Positions 1-6,808 of a stretch of DNA of 20,073 bases are shown here, piece by piece. The translations under genes and the position numbers were made by a program. The notes below the pieces were generated by a model that was given only the letters and a program-made list of their open reading frames with translations, searched no databases and was not told where the DNA came from. The stretch is from Bacteroidales bacterium UBA2030 (GTDB taxonomy: Bacteria; Bacteroidota; Bacteroidia; Bacteroidales; TTA-H9), in contig DDBO01000136.1 in the NCBI GenBank assembly GCA_002332755.1, forward strand, positions 1 to 20,073. Direction: 5' to 3'. The stretch's first letter is position 1, and each line of letters starts with the position of its first letter.

Positions 1-1004
1 TTACGTGCAATTTCCATTGGCATATCAATCAATTTTTCATTATAATAAAATAATATTTTCCTTACTTTTAATCTTGCATTAAATTTATTGAAAGAATAAT
101 ATAAACCGTGTGCAATCTCGTCTAGAGTAAAATCGCAAAGATTAATAGTAATTAATATATTATTGGCTTGCCTGCAAGTTCTTTTGATAGCATTTGATAA
201 AGTATACCGACTTATTGGAGCTATGTTATAAATTGCGTAAAATTCTCTATCTTCTACAATGAAGCAGTCAGGGTTTTTGCGATTGCCAGGTCTATAAATA
301 AGCAATATTGTTTTATTAAAATTATCAGCAAGTATTTTAGCAGAATCTATATTTTCCGTTGTCAACCTTTTGCCTAAATGCTTGTTTGCCCAAACTGAAC
401 CACCATTATCATTTCTATACAGTAAATCATAGTTAAATGCAAATACATTATTATATGCAAAAATCATATTTTTGCGCTTAACAGCTGGTTTATTTTGTAG
501 GTGAAGATTTAAATGCGGTTTCAGCGATTTATATATCCATTGGGTAGCATTTAGACAGGCTGAGAAAGGAATAATATAGTCTAATATATCGTCAGATATA
601 TCCGTATGGTCATGATCTATTATAATATTTACCAATTGGGGATTACCAGCATTCCAATTAGTATTGTTGACAACAAAGTTGCTCAGATGTGATCGTAAAG
701 TATTTAAAAGTTGAAATCTATAAGTTGCCGTATTAAGATAAGGGTTATCGAAATAAGTGGGATGTTTAGATTTACAGGCTATATGCAATAAGACTGATAG
801 TGGTGTGTCAAGATTATCGGCCGCCTGATGCCATTTTATAGGTTTAAACTCAATAAAAACTGCAGGTAAAGGGAATGGGTCTTCTATTTGGATAAATTCG
901 ATTTGTCTATTCCATAGATCAACGTGTTTTATAAGTTTATTATTGTCAGCATCAGCAAGCGACAAAATATGGTCAGCAAGCGCGATGTATAGTTGTTCAA
1001 TCAT
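1..1004 (-). CDS. Tail terminator-like (gp37-like) protein fused to a degenerate CdiA-tRNase-like domain (partial, runs off left edge)
   Basis: The frame is open from ATG at 1004-1002 to the window edge (334 codons seen), so the stop lies outside. Residues 1 to about 165 resemble the short neck/tail-terminator protein that follows gpG in Bacteroidota Mu-like phages: a DLWN motif near residue 15-18 of the second segment (about 29-32), a PAVFIEF strand near 47-53, and an HDH motif near 131-133. Residues about 185-334 align with the C-terminal domain of the MuF protein encoded at 1634-3040: shared LGK/HGK, A-x-ILAD (A222-D227), NPD (244-246), a basic helix ending in RQ (about 275-278) and a KV/IRKI strand (about 313-317). 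The WDFK of the MuF copy is YAIY here (256-259), so the PD-(D/E)xK lysine and acidic residue are lost. It overlaps the gpG stop by 8 nt, implying translational coupling. The structural role is by family resemblance; the second domain is a homology inference. Confidence 0.7.
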   Translation of the reverse strand, partial: MIEQLYIALADHILSLADADNNKLIKHVDLWNRQIEFIQIEDPFPLPAVFIEFKPIKWHQAADNLDTPLSVLLHIACKSKHPTYFDNPYLNTATYRFQLLNTLRSHLSNFVVNNTNWNAGNPQLVNIIIDHDHTDISDDILDYIIPFSACLNATQWIYKSLKPHLNLHLQNKPAVKRKNMIFAYNNVFAFNYDLLYRNDNGGSVWANKHLGKRLTTENIDSAKILADNFNKTILLIYRPGNRKNPDCFIVEDREFYAIYNIAPISRYTLSNAIKRTCRQANNILITINLCDFTLDEIAHGLYYSFNKFNARLKVRKILFYYNEKLIDMPMEIAR

Positions 1005-1533
1005 TTATTATTTTTTTAATATGGTTAGTAATATCATTTATTATGATAGACTCCAATGCTTCGGATTGGCCCATATACTGGCGTTTGGGCATAATAACTC
1101 TGAATTGGCTTTTTCTTGACAATGCCATATTCTTCCACATATCACGTTCGTCTCCTTTAGATTTGTAATACATGCTCCAGAAATAGCTTCGCATGCGTTT
1201 GGTTAAAGGAATAGTAATAATTCCTCCTTCATTATGTATTCTGGCATAAGGTTTTCTGGCATCGCCGGCTGTAAGAAGAATGCTGTTGTTATCAATTTTT
1301 TCCCAGATAATAGTATCAGCCAGCCCCGAAGGGTTTTTGCTGCGCAATATAGGGTATCCATCAGGATTTTTTTTAGGTTTCCATCGTACCAGATTCTTAT
1401 CGCGCCATCCTTGCTCGTGAAACCTGTCTTTATAAAAATTTTCGGCTTCCTGTCCGACGATTGCAGGAACTTTATCAAGCAGATTTACAAGCTTTTTTAA
1501 TTTTTCCTTAATTTTTTTATCATCAAATGGCAT
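997..1533 (-). CDS. Virion morphogenesis protein, Mu gpG / Phage_tail_S family
   Basis: This 178-aa protein looks like the phage virion morphogenesis family (Mu gpG, Phage_tail_S), which takes part in head-tail joining and tail completion. Supporting traits are a charged N-terminal helix, the segment FHEQGW..N..RWKPKK around residues 38-54, ILRSKNPSGLADTI around 62-75, the YARIHNEGG motif at 96-104, and PKRQYMGQSEAL near 149-160, all in the order typical of the family. It lies about 100 nt downstream of the MuF gene and overlaps the next gene by 8 nt. That 100-nt gap is the largest in the minus-strand operon and holds the candidate antisense RNA described separately. Start is the ATG at 1533; no clear Shine-Dalgarno is visible. 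Confidence 0.85.
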   Translation of the reverse strand: MPFDDKKIKEKLKKLVNLLDKVPAIVGQEAENFYKDRFHEQGWRDKNLVRWKPKKNPDGYPILRSKNPSGLADTIIWEKIDNNSILLTAGDARKPYARIHNEGGIITIPLTKRMRSYFWSMYYKSKGDERDMWKNMALSRKSQFRVIMPKRQYMGQSEALESIIINDITNHIKKIIND

Positions 1534-1552
1534 AATTTATCAAAAATTGTTG

Positions 1553-1560
1553 TATCTTTG
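1553..1560 (+). promoter_or_regulatory. Candidate Bacteroidota -7 promoter box (TATCTTTG)
   Basis: TATCTTTG matches the Bacteroidota -7 consensus TAnnTTTG exactly and is followed by CA, a common continuation. No TTTG -33 element is evident 19-21 nt upstream. It points rightward, opposite to the surrounding operon, and sits just upstream of the two hairpins of the candidate RNA. Confidence 0.45.
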
Positions 1561-1566
1561 CAAAAC

Positions 1567-1636
1567 CACAGGAGAGTCCGAGAGGACACTCCCTTCGCCC
1601 CGGGGCAAGCCATAATGGCTTGCTCCGGGTGTTTTA
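1567..1636 (+). ncRNA. Candidate structured small RNA antisense to the MuF-gpG junction
   Basis: About 70 nt are predicted from the -7 box to the T-tract. Hairpin 1 spans 1571-1592: GGAG-A-GTCC pairs with GGAC-A-CTCC, leaving one A.A mismatch, and it is capped by GAGA, a GNRA tetraloop. Hairpin 2 (1599-1629) is a 14-bp stem with a TAA loop, followed by TGTTTT. The GNRA loop and the T-tract exist only in the plus-strand reading, which argues for rightward transcription rather than an mRNA structure of the minus-strand operon. The RNA would end on the stop codon of the MuF-toxin gene (1634-1636), so its 3' end could pair with the end of that message. Function unknown. No match to a named RNA family is claimed. 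Confidence 0.45.
1599..1635 (+). terminator. Rho-independent-type terminator, rightward
   Basis: A 14-bp stem pairs 1599-1612 with 1616-1629 (one G.T wobble), with loop TAA, followed by TGTTTT at 1630-1635. On the other strand no T-run follows the stem, so it is not a good terminator for the minus-strand operon. Confidence 0.55.
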
Positions 1637-3040
1637 TAAAGCGTCCTTAAGAAATTGTAAAAGTTCATTAAGTTTCTTTTCCTTAAGCAATGATAAATCC
1701 ACTGAAATTAACTTATGTTGATAAAGAAGTTGAATTTTTCTAATGGTGCCAAATCTTTGAATACCTATATCCAAAAAGCCTTTAATAATCTCAACCGGTT
1801 TGTTTCCGGATATTCTGATTAGTATATTTTCTAGTTTTTGCCGCTTGGCTTGTTTTATTGAGTTAAAAATTTGATGCCTGATGTCAGGAGTTACAGGTGT
1901 TTTAAAATCCCACAATTCATTATTTTTAGTAATAATCATTGCATCGGGATTTTTTACTCCCGGAGTATTATCAATTGGCATTAGCCTAATTTGTTCTCCA
2001 TACTCATCAGCTAATATGCGTGCAATGGCCAAATTTGCCTTTAATTCTTGTTTACCATGTGACTGGTGCACGTCTACCCAACCCGTATTTTTCGAGCTGG
2101 TGTATATACGATTAAAGTTATTGGGAGCCAACAAGGACGCCTTACGAAGTATATCGTCGGGGGCTTCTTTCCAGTAAGGATGTTGTAAGGGAAATATAAC
2201 GCCATCAAGTGCCGGATTCGAGGCAAAACCCTGTTTTACCATATTATCCCATTCGCTTCTGCCCTTGGTATCGGCTGTTGAACGCAGCAAATCAATTGCT
2301 TTATCGCCATTGCTTAAGTTTGGTGGGGCTTCGCTCAGTGGTTTAATATAACATCTGCAACGCCAACCATTAGGTGGATAAATGAATCGCCAGGCAGGGT
2401 CGTTGGCTGCCAATTTCATATTATGCAGCATAAGGTGCCCTGGGCGAACATGACCATCATCCCGGGTTTTATATTGCCATGTGGGAAAAGTATCTCCATT
2501 GGCTACCTGTCTTCGGTAATCGGCAATTCTATGACCGGTTATCAAGGCCTGGTCATATTCGGTTCTTAGCCAATCATTTCGGAATGTTTCCAATATAGAT
2601 GTGGCTAATTTTTTGAATTCATCAAATGAACGGGCATTGCCATTATCATCAATTAGGAGTTTACTCAATGCGAGGGTTTCATGATAATTTTTAGCAGCTG
2701 CAAATCGAAAGCAATTTTGTTCGATGGCTCTATAAAAAGCAATATTATCTTGGCGGGCATAGTCAGTTTTGAGATTAGCAAGGCTTTTATCAACAGCCTT
2801 CATAAATGCATTGGCAGTTATTTTAACTGTAGGTATGTCAACGTTAATAGATTTTTTAAAGACTTTTTCAAGATAAGAGTTTAAGTGCCTTTTCAAATCA
2901 TGAAAAGTATCGTTTAGTTCATCATTATTATTATTGTTATCATTGGCATTGAGAAATCTTTCATTGCAATGACTGCAATAAATGGTTTCTAATTCCTTTT
3001 GTAAAGATTCCAGATGCCCCGCTGCAGCGGGGCTAATCAA
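1634..3040 (-). CDS. MuF head morphogenesis protein with C-terminal CdiA-like tRNase toxin domain
   Basis: The protein has 468 aa. Residues 21-25 form a CxxC-like YCSHC, followed by an Asn-rich linker (34-39) and a helical region. The MuF (Mu gpF/SPP1 gp7) core is at about 145-235: TRDDGHVRPGH at 192-202 and PPNGWRCRCYI at 222-232, the family's diagnostic ends. These portal-proximal proteins are packaged in small numbers in the head. From about 308 the protein departs from MuF and resembles the CdiA C-terminal tRNase fold: HGK 328-330, ARILADEYG 340-348, NPDAMII 364-370, ELWDFK 375-380, then a basic helix ending in Q401 and two beta strands. P365-D366 with D378-F-K380 reads as a PD-(D/E)xK nuclease site. 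Such fusions are known as MuF polymorphic toxins. Start is TTG at 3040, overlapping the portal stop as TTGA; no ATG lies close by. tRNase identity is inferred from motifs. Confidence 0.85.
   Translation of the reverse strand: MISPAAAGHLESLQKELETIYCSHCNERFLNANDNNNNNDELNDTFHDLKRHLNSYLEKVFKKSINVDIPTVKITANAFMKAVDKSLANLKTDYARQDNIAFYRAIEQNCFRFAAAKNYHETLALSKLLIDDNGNARSFDEFKKLATSILETFRNDWLRTEYDQALITGHRIADYRRQVANGDTFPTWQYKTRDDGHVRPGHLMLHNMKLAANDPAWRFIYPPNGWRCRCYIKPLSEAPPNLSNGDKAIDLLRSTADTKGRSEWDNMVKQGFASNPALDGVIFPLQHPYWKEAPDDILRKASLLAPNNFNRIYTSSKNTGWVDVHQSHGKQELKANLAIARILADEYGEQIRLMPIDNTPGVKNPDAMIITKNNELWDFKTPVTPDIRHQIFNSIKQAKRQKLENILIRISGNKPVEIIKGFLDIGIQRFGTIRKIQLLYQHKLISVDLSLLKEKKLNELLQFLKDAL
3016..3033. 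repeat. Perfect 18-bp GC-rich palindrome at the start of the MuF gene
   Basis: GCCCCGCTGCAGCGGGGC is exactly self-complementary and stands out in AT-rich DNA. On the minus-strand mRNA it begins about 8 nt after the TTG start codon and could fold as a 7-bp stem with a TGCA loop. It encodes the residues just after the start (SPAAAG). It could hinder or pace initiation of the MuF-toxin gene, or be a protein-binding site; neither is shown. Confidence 0.6.
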
Positions 3041-4257
3041 AAAAAATCATTTTTTGCGGATAACGTAGCATTACGAGAGCCTCTTATAGGATAGCCCTGA
3101 TCGATAAAATATTTTGGGTCTACATCATAATATTGTAATACCAATCGGTCTCGTTCGGTTTGTTGTTCGGGTGTGTAAACTATTTTTTCGTCCCAATCGA
3201 AACGATGTCCGTCAATGGGCCAACCATGAATTTTAAGCCGGGGAAATAATTCATTATTTACAAGATCGCGTATAAAATCAGCATCTCTCTCGCAAATTCG
3301 GTTGAGGATTGTCAAATGTACATTAGCCTGGCTATAACTTGAGCCATTATCCATAGTCATGGTTTGCCCAAGAATGGCTTTGCTGATTTCGAATTCAGCT
3401 CTGATAACTCTTCGGTCATACACTTCGAAGGCATCTCCTCTCGAAGTTTCTTTTATCTCTATGGAAGTGCCTTCCGGGAACAAACCCCAGGCAGCAGCAC
3501 CCATGTTTTCGAGCATGGAGGCTATTTTATTTTGTTCAGTTTTATCGCGCGAGCTTGTATTCGCTATGCGAATAGGCATACCGAAAATTTCAGCAAATTC
3601 ATCCCAGAAGGCGAGAATATATCGCTTAGAGATAGCAGGTGGACAGCACTTGAGTAATAAACCTAAAGAATCATCATTAACATTAATGAGCCATGGATAA
3701 TATTGAGGTGTATTATATGGCAATCCTTTATTCCAGTCATCATCAGGGTTGCGGATAAAGACTTCGAGTTCTGGCGATACATGTTCTCGTGGAACAAGCT
3801 TAGCATATAAAAATCCGGGTTTACCATCGGTGAGGGTTGGAGGTCCTAATTCAATGAGACTATGGCCATAGAATTTACTGTCAAGAGCAAGGCTTATAAA
3901 TTTTTTAAACCATGAAGCTTCTAGAAAATTGGTAAGATCGTTGTTCTTTTTTCCGTTTTTATCTACAACTTTGAAATCTTTCTGCAATGTTGCATTCTTG
4001 CGGTTATGTTCTATCGCACCGCTAAGATGCCCATCCAATAGAATATCATCATATATAGCATAAAGAGCGCGGCGGCGTGGATTATCTGGGTTAATGGCTG
4101 CCTGATGAGCTCTTCTCCAGGCATCGATTTTCAATTGAGTAAGTTGTCGGGCTTTTTGTGCAATTTCTGTGAGCAAGCCTGCTTTAGCTTGTATATCTCT
4201 GAGGGATAGTTTTCTGAACTTATGACCTTGATATATAGGTGGGTTCTTATGTGACAT
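3037..4257 (-). CDS. Portal protein, DUF935 (Mu gp29-like)
   Basis: This 406-aa protein belongs to the DUF935 portal family, the dodecameric ring at the head vertex through which DNA is packaged and ejected. Typical features are the N-terminal IYDDILLDGHLSGAIEHNRKNATL segment (about 68-91), the GHSLIELGPP strand (about 130-139), RYILAFWDEFAEIFGMPIRIA (about 212-232), and GQTMTMDNGSSYSQANVH near 298-315, which are the conserved blocks of this family. It is somewhat shorter than Mu gp29. It sits between the gp36-like and MuF genes; its stop overlaps the TTG of the MuF gene (TTGA), consistent with coupling of portal and MuF synthesis. Start ATG at 4257. Confidence 0.9.
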   Translation of the reverse strand: MSHKNPPIYQGHKFRKLSLRDIQAKAGLLTEIAQKARQLTQLKIDAWRRAHQAAINPDNPRRRALYAIYDDILLDGHLSGAIEHNRKNATLQKDFKVVDKNGKKNNDLTNFLEASWFKKFISLALDSKFYGHSLIELGPPTLTDGKPGFLYAKLVPREHVSPELEVFIRNPDDDWNKGLPYNTPQYYPWLINVNDDSLGLLLKCCPPAISKRYILAFWDEFAEIFGMPIRIANTSSRDKTEQNKIASMLENMGAAAWGLFPEGTSIEIKETSRGDAFEVYDRRVIRAEFEISKAILGQTMTMDNGSSYSQANVHLTILNRICERDADFIRDLVNNELFPRLKIHGWPIDGHRFDWDEKIVYTPEQQTERDRLVLQYYDVDPKYFIDQGYPIRGSRNATLSAKNDFF

Positions 4258-4266
4258 GGTATTTAT

Positions 4267-4680
4267 TTAAAAGTATGGGTTATGTTTAGGACGAGAAGAA
4301 TAACGCACCGGTGTTGCATAATTTTCTGATAAGGGGCGTGGTAAATCAGGAGTAATGTTGCCATTGGCAACGTCTTTGAGCCATGATAATGCATCATCAT
4401 ATCTCTGTCGGCGAATTTCAATTCCCATACGCCCTGGCAGATGAGCATGCAGATGGTATAGGACTAAATCCATAATAACCATAAGAAGCATTTTATTTCT
4501 GTGCTCTCCTGTGGTATTAAAAATAGCTTGACAATCGTAGCGTTGACTCAAATAGGATTCAGCTTGTGATATAGCTGTTTGCTCTGCCAGCTGACGGTTG
4601 GCAGCCGAGCTTTGTTGTACCAGTAGTAAGTCGTCAGGGGCTATAAGCATTTCATAATCCTCTTGTGTAATAAAAGCCAT
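4267..4680 (-). CDS. gp36-like head-tail connector, DUF1320
   Basis: This 137-aa protein resembles Mu gp36 (DUF1320), a neck/connector protein that bridges portal and tail. The match rests on the N-terminal ITQEDYEMLI segment (4-13), AISQAESYLSQRYD (36-49), LMVIMDLVLYHLHAHLP (66-82) and IRRQRYDDALSWLKDVANGNITPDLP (89-114), in the order usual for the family. In Mu the corresponding gene follows the capsid gene; here it lies between terminase and portal, an order seen in Bacteroidota Mu-like prophages. Its ATG at 4680 overlaps the last base pair of the terminase stop by 1 nt. Confidence 0.85.
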   Translation of the reverse strand: MAFITQEDYEMLIAPDDLLLVQQSSAANRQLAEQTAISQAESYLSQRYDCQAIFNTTGEHRNKMLLMVIMDLVLYHLHAHLPGRMGIEIRRQRYDDALSWLKDVANGNITPDLPRPLSENYATPVRYSSRPKHNPYF

Positions 4681-6212
4681 TAGTAAATAGATTTATGATT
4701 ACGTAAACCAATCTGAATATCGAAATTTTCCACCCTTCCTCTACGCTGAAGGATAAATATGGCTCCCTCATCGGCATCCGGCCCGTCATCATGCACTGCT
4801 GAACCTTTTTGGAAGGCAAGGGTTTGCTCAATCCCCGTAATCATATGAGCAGATGTTTTTCGGGCTTGATTATAAATTACCAATCCTCGTTCCCAGTAGG
4901 GAGCAATAGCTGCAATTCGACTAAATTTATCAGGTTTGCGACGGGTATCCCCTCTTATAGGCAAATAATAACCTCTAATACGAGCTTCTGCTTCAAAATC
5001 ATCGTAGAATGTATCCTGCATAAATACCTCTTCCATATAAAACTCAACTGCTGCAATATCGCGTGTTGCCTCATAAAAATCATATATCCATTTTATAGCT
5101 TCTGTAAGGGTTGCCTGTTTTACAAATGCATCGATACAATATAATTTTAATCCCTTTTTACCCCATACCTTTACTGCCTTGAAATCGTTTGTCGTTTTTG
5201 CTTTATAGCTTGGGTCAAAATAACAAACGATATGGTCCATCTCAGAAAGTTTTGGGATTTTGCCCCATATAATCCATTCTCGCTTAAAAATTTTTCCTTT
5301 TGATACAGGTTTATGAAAAAATTCACGCATGGCCATATAGTAACCAATACGTTCAAAACGTCGTTGTAGTTGTTCGCTGGTGTATTTTTGGTGCCATGCA
5401 GGCTTTCCTGTGAAAGTTCCATCGAGCGTAGCCATAACTTTTGAATGCCAAATGCCTTTTCGTTTTGGGCTTCCTTCTTCTATATCGCCGACCAGGTGGG
5501 CAAGAATAGATTTTTGATGAATACGGTTTCCTACAACAACCATACGGCTTTTACGAATGTCCAAAGCGTTATAAAGAGAGCCCAGAATCCAGTCGACCAC
5601 TTTTTCTACCCTGTCAGGATTTTGAACTATTTCATCGTCATCAATATCATCTATTACGCAATAATTAGGACGTTTCTCTCGCAAGCGTAATCCCCTGGGG
5701 CTTTGACCCCGCCCATAAGCTCGAAATAATATATTATCGGTAGTTATAAATTCGCCATCTTCCCAACTGCCAAGCTTTTTTTGTTTTCCAAAATCATTAA
5801 TATATCGTTGATTATATTCAAGCTCAGCTTGAAGTTGTGAAAGTTGCATGCAGGCATCTGTTTCATTTTTGCCCACTATTATCATTCCGTTGAGTTCTTT
5901 GTGGGCTTTTAGGAATAGAGGGATTATTATATCGGCATGGACACTTTTGGCGTGTTCTCGAGGCCACTCGAGTATGGCAAATATATTAGGGTCTGATTTA
6001 ATTTTTTTAGCAGCATCTATATGAAAATCAGCACATGGATCTGTAATATAATGAGGGAAGTAGTAAGAGGCAAATGTTTCATAGTCATTCAATAATTTCC
6101 CAACTCTTAGCCTGGCGTTATCAGATGACTCTGTTATAATCAGGTTTGTAGCCGACTCTACTGCGGCACAATGTTCTTTCCATTTTTGATATAGAAGGGC
6201 ATCTGCTTTCAT
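4680..6212 (-). CDS. terL: Terminase large subunit (ATPase plus nuclease)
   Basis: This 510-aa protein is the DNA packaging motor, which translocates DNA into proheads and cuts it at headful. The ATPase domain has a Walker A-like loop at about 83-90 (WPREHAKS, a variant of the usual PRxxGKS type), a Walker B at about 185-190 (CVIDDI followed by acidic residues), and a coupling-type GN motif near 228. The RNase H-like nuclease domain has an Asp in YFDPSY (D333), acidic residues in AVEFYMEE (390-394) and the C-terminal HDDGPDADEG cluster (474-483). This matches Mu gp28/gp17-type terminases. It overlaps the small-subunit gene by 4 nt and the DUF1320 gene by 1 nt. The Glu-His in the Walker A loop is a little unusual. 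Confidence 0.92.
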   Translation of the reverse strand: MKADALLYQKWKEHCAAVESATNLIITESSDNARLRVGKLLNDYETFASYYFPHYITDPCADFHIDAAKKIKSDPNIFAILEWPREHAKSVHADIIIPLFLKAHKELNGMIIVGKNETDACMQLSQLQAELEYNQRYINDFGKQKKLGSWEDGEFITTDNILFRAYGRGQSPRGLRLREKRPNYCVIDDIDDDEIVQNPDRVEKVVDWILGSLYNALDIRKSRMVVVGNRIHQKSILAHLVGDIEEGSPKRKGIWHSKVMATLDGTFTGKPAWHQKYTSEQLQRRFERIGYYMAMREFFHKPVSKGKIFKREWIIWGKIPKLSEMDHIVCYFDPSYKAKTTNDFKAVKVWGKKGLKLYCIDAFVKQATLTEAIKWIYDFYEATRDIAAVEFYMEEVFMQDTFYDDFEAEARIRGYYLPIRGDTRRKPDKFSRIAAIAPYWERGLVIYNQARKTSAHMITGIEQTLAFQKGSAVHDDGPDADEGAIFILQRRGRVENFDIQIGLRNHKSIY

Positions 6213-6655
6213 TGTGCCATTTTTTCGGTTACATATTTATCTTGATAGCGTGTAACTTTCTTAATGAATTCTAAGTCGCAATCTTTATCTTTTGCAGAAA
6301 TCTGTTGAAGCCAATTGCCAAAACGCATAAAAACTTCCATAATAATAACCGGAGTATCCTTCTTATCCAAACGTTCGATAGTCGAGGCAAGTTTACTTAG
6401 GGCATCAGCATCAACATTACCTGAGGTGGAAAGCATATCATAAATCTTGCTCAATACTTTGTTTACAAGTTCGGTGCGAGTAATAGTTTTAGCAGCCAGT
6501 TTTTCTTTCCAGGCTTCTTGTTCTATCCACCGCTGCAATGTTTTTGGAGTAATATTCACCCTTTGGCAAATATCTTTTTGTAGCATACCATTCATGAATA
6601 AGATAAATGCAAGGCTCTTTTTGTTTTCATCTGTTTTTCTGCCCATTGGTGACAT
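6209..6655 (-). CDS. Terminase small subunit with helix-turn-helix
   Basis: This small basic protein directly precedes the large terminase subunit with a 4-nt overlap. A helix-turn-helix is visible soon after the N-terminus: FILFMNGMLQKDICQRVNITPKTLQRWIEQEAW, a pattern used by terminase small subunits and transposase-like HTH proteins to bind DNA. The remainder is helical and charged, suited to oligomerisation. I chose ATG at 6655; ATG at 6646 (MGRK) is equally plausible, and the longest frame begins with TTG at 6673. Assignment rests on the HTH, size and position; there is little sequence to distinguish it from another small HTH protein. Confidence 0.78.
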   Translation of the reverse strand: MSPMGRKTDENKKSLAFILFMNGMLQKDICQRVNITPKTLQRWIEQEAWKEKLAAKTITRTELVNKVLSKIYDMLSTSGNVDADALSKLASTIERLDKKDTPVIIMEVFMRFGNWLQQISAKDKDCDLEFIKKVTRYQDKYVTEKMAQ

Positions 6656-6663
6656 ATTTACTG

Positions 6664-6695
6664 CAAAATTCAATTATGCTGTTTCGAGTATGAAA
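6664..6695 (-). promoter_or_regulatory. Candidate promoter for the leftward packaging operon
   Basis: Read on the minus strand, TTTC at 6695-6692 is followed after 20 nt by GAATTTTG at 6671-6664, near the Bacteroidota TTTG-N19/20-TAnnTTTG layout with one mismatch in each box. The predicted start would leave only a short leader before the small-terminase ATG at 6655 or 6646. Weak evidence, but this is the only gene-free stretch from which the unit could start. Confidence 0.3.
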
Positions 6696-6762
6696 TCTTG
6701 TGTTATTATATGTTATTGGAGGCATATTATAATGTAAGTTATTTATAATTAGTAATATGTAA

Positions 6763-6794
6763 TTTGTAAAGTTATTATTCTTGGATTTTCTTTG
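6763..6794 (+). promoter_or_regulatory. Candidate promoter for the rightward head-tail operon
   Basis: TTTG at 6763-6766, a 20-nt spacer, then TTTCTTTG at 6787-6794: the -33 box is exact and the -7 box differs from TAnnTTTG at one base. Transcription would start near 6800, just ahead of the protease start codon at 6809 or 6818. It lies in the AT-rich divergent region between the two late units. Confidence 0.45.
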
Positions 6795-6808
6795 AATCTC
6801 CAATTGTA

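Noticed and set aside
1588..1632. Terminator for the minus-strand packaging operon
   Set aside because: No T-run follows the stem on the minus strand, and gpG continues directly after; the T-tract is on the plus side.
1881..2177. Plus-strand open frame of 98 codons inside the MuF gene
   Set aside because: It is the antisense shadow of the MuF toxin domain, with no plausible protein family or spacing.
3016..3055. Palindrome plus A/T runs as a rightward terminator
   Set aside because: After the stem the plus strand has an A-run before the T-run, the stem has no natural loop, and no plus-strand gene ends here.
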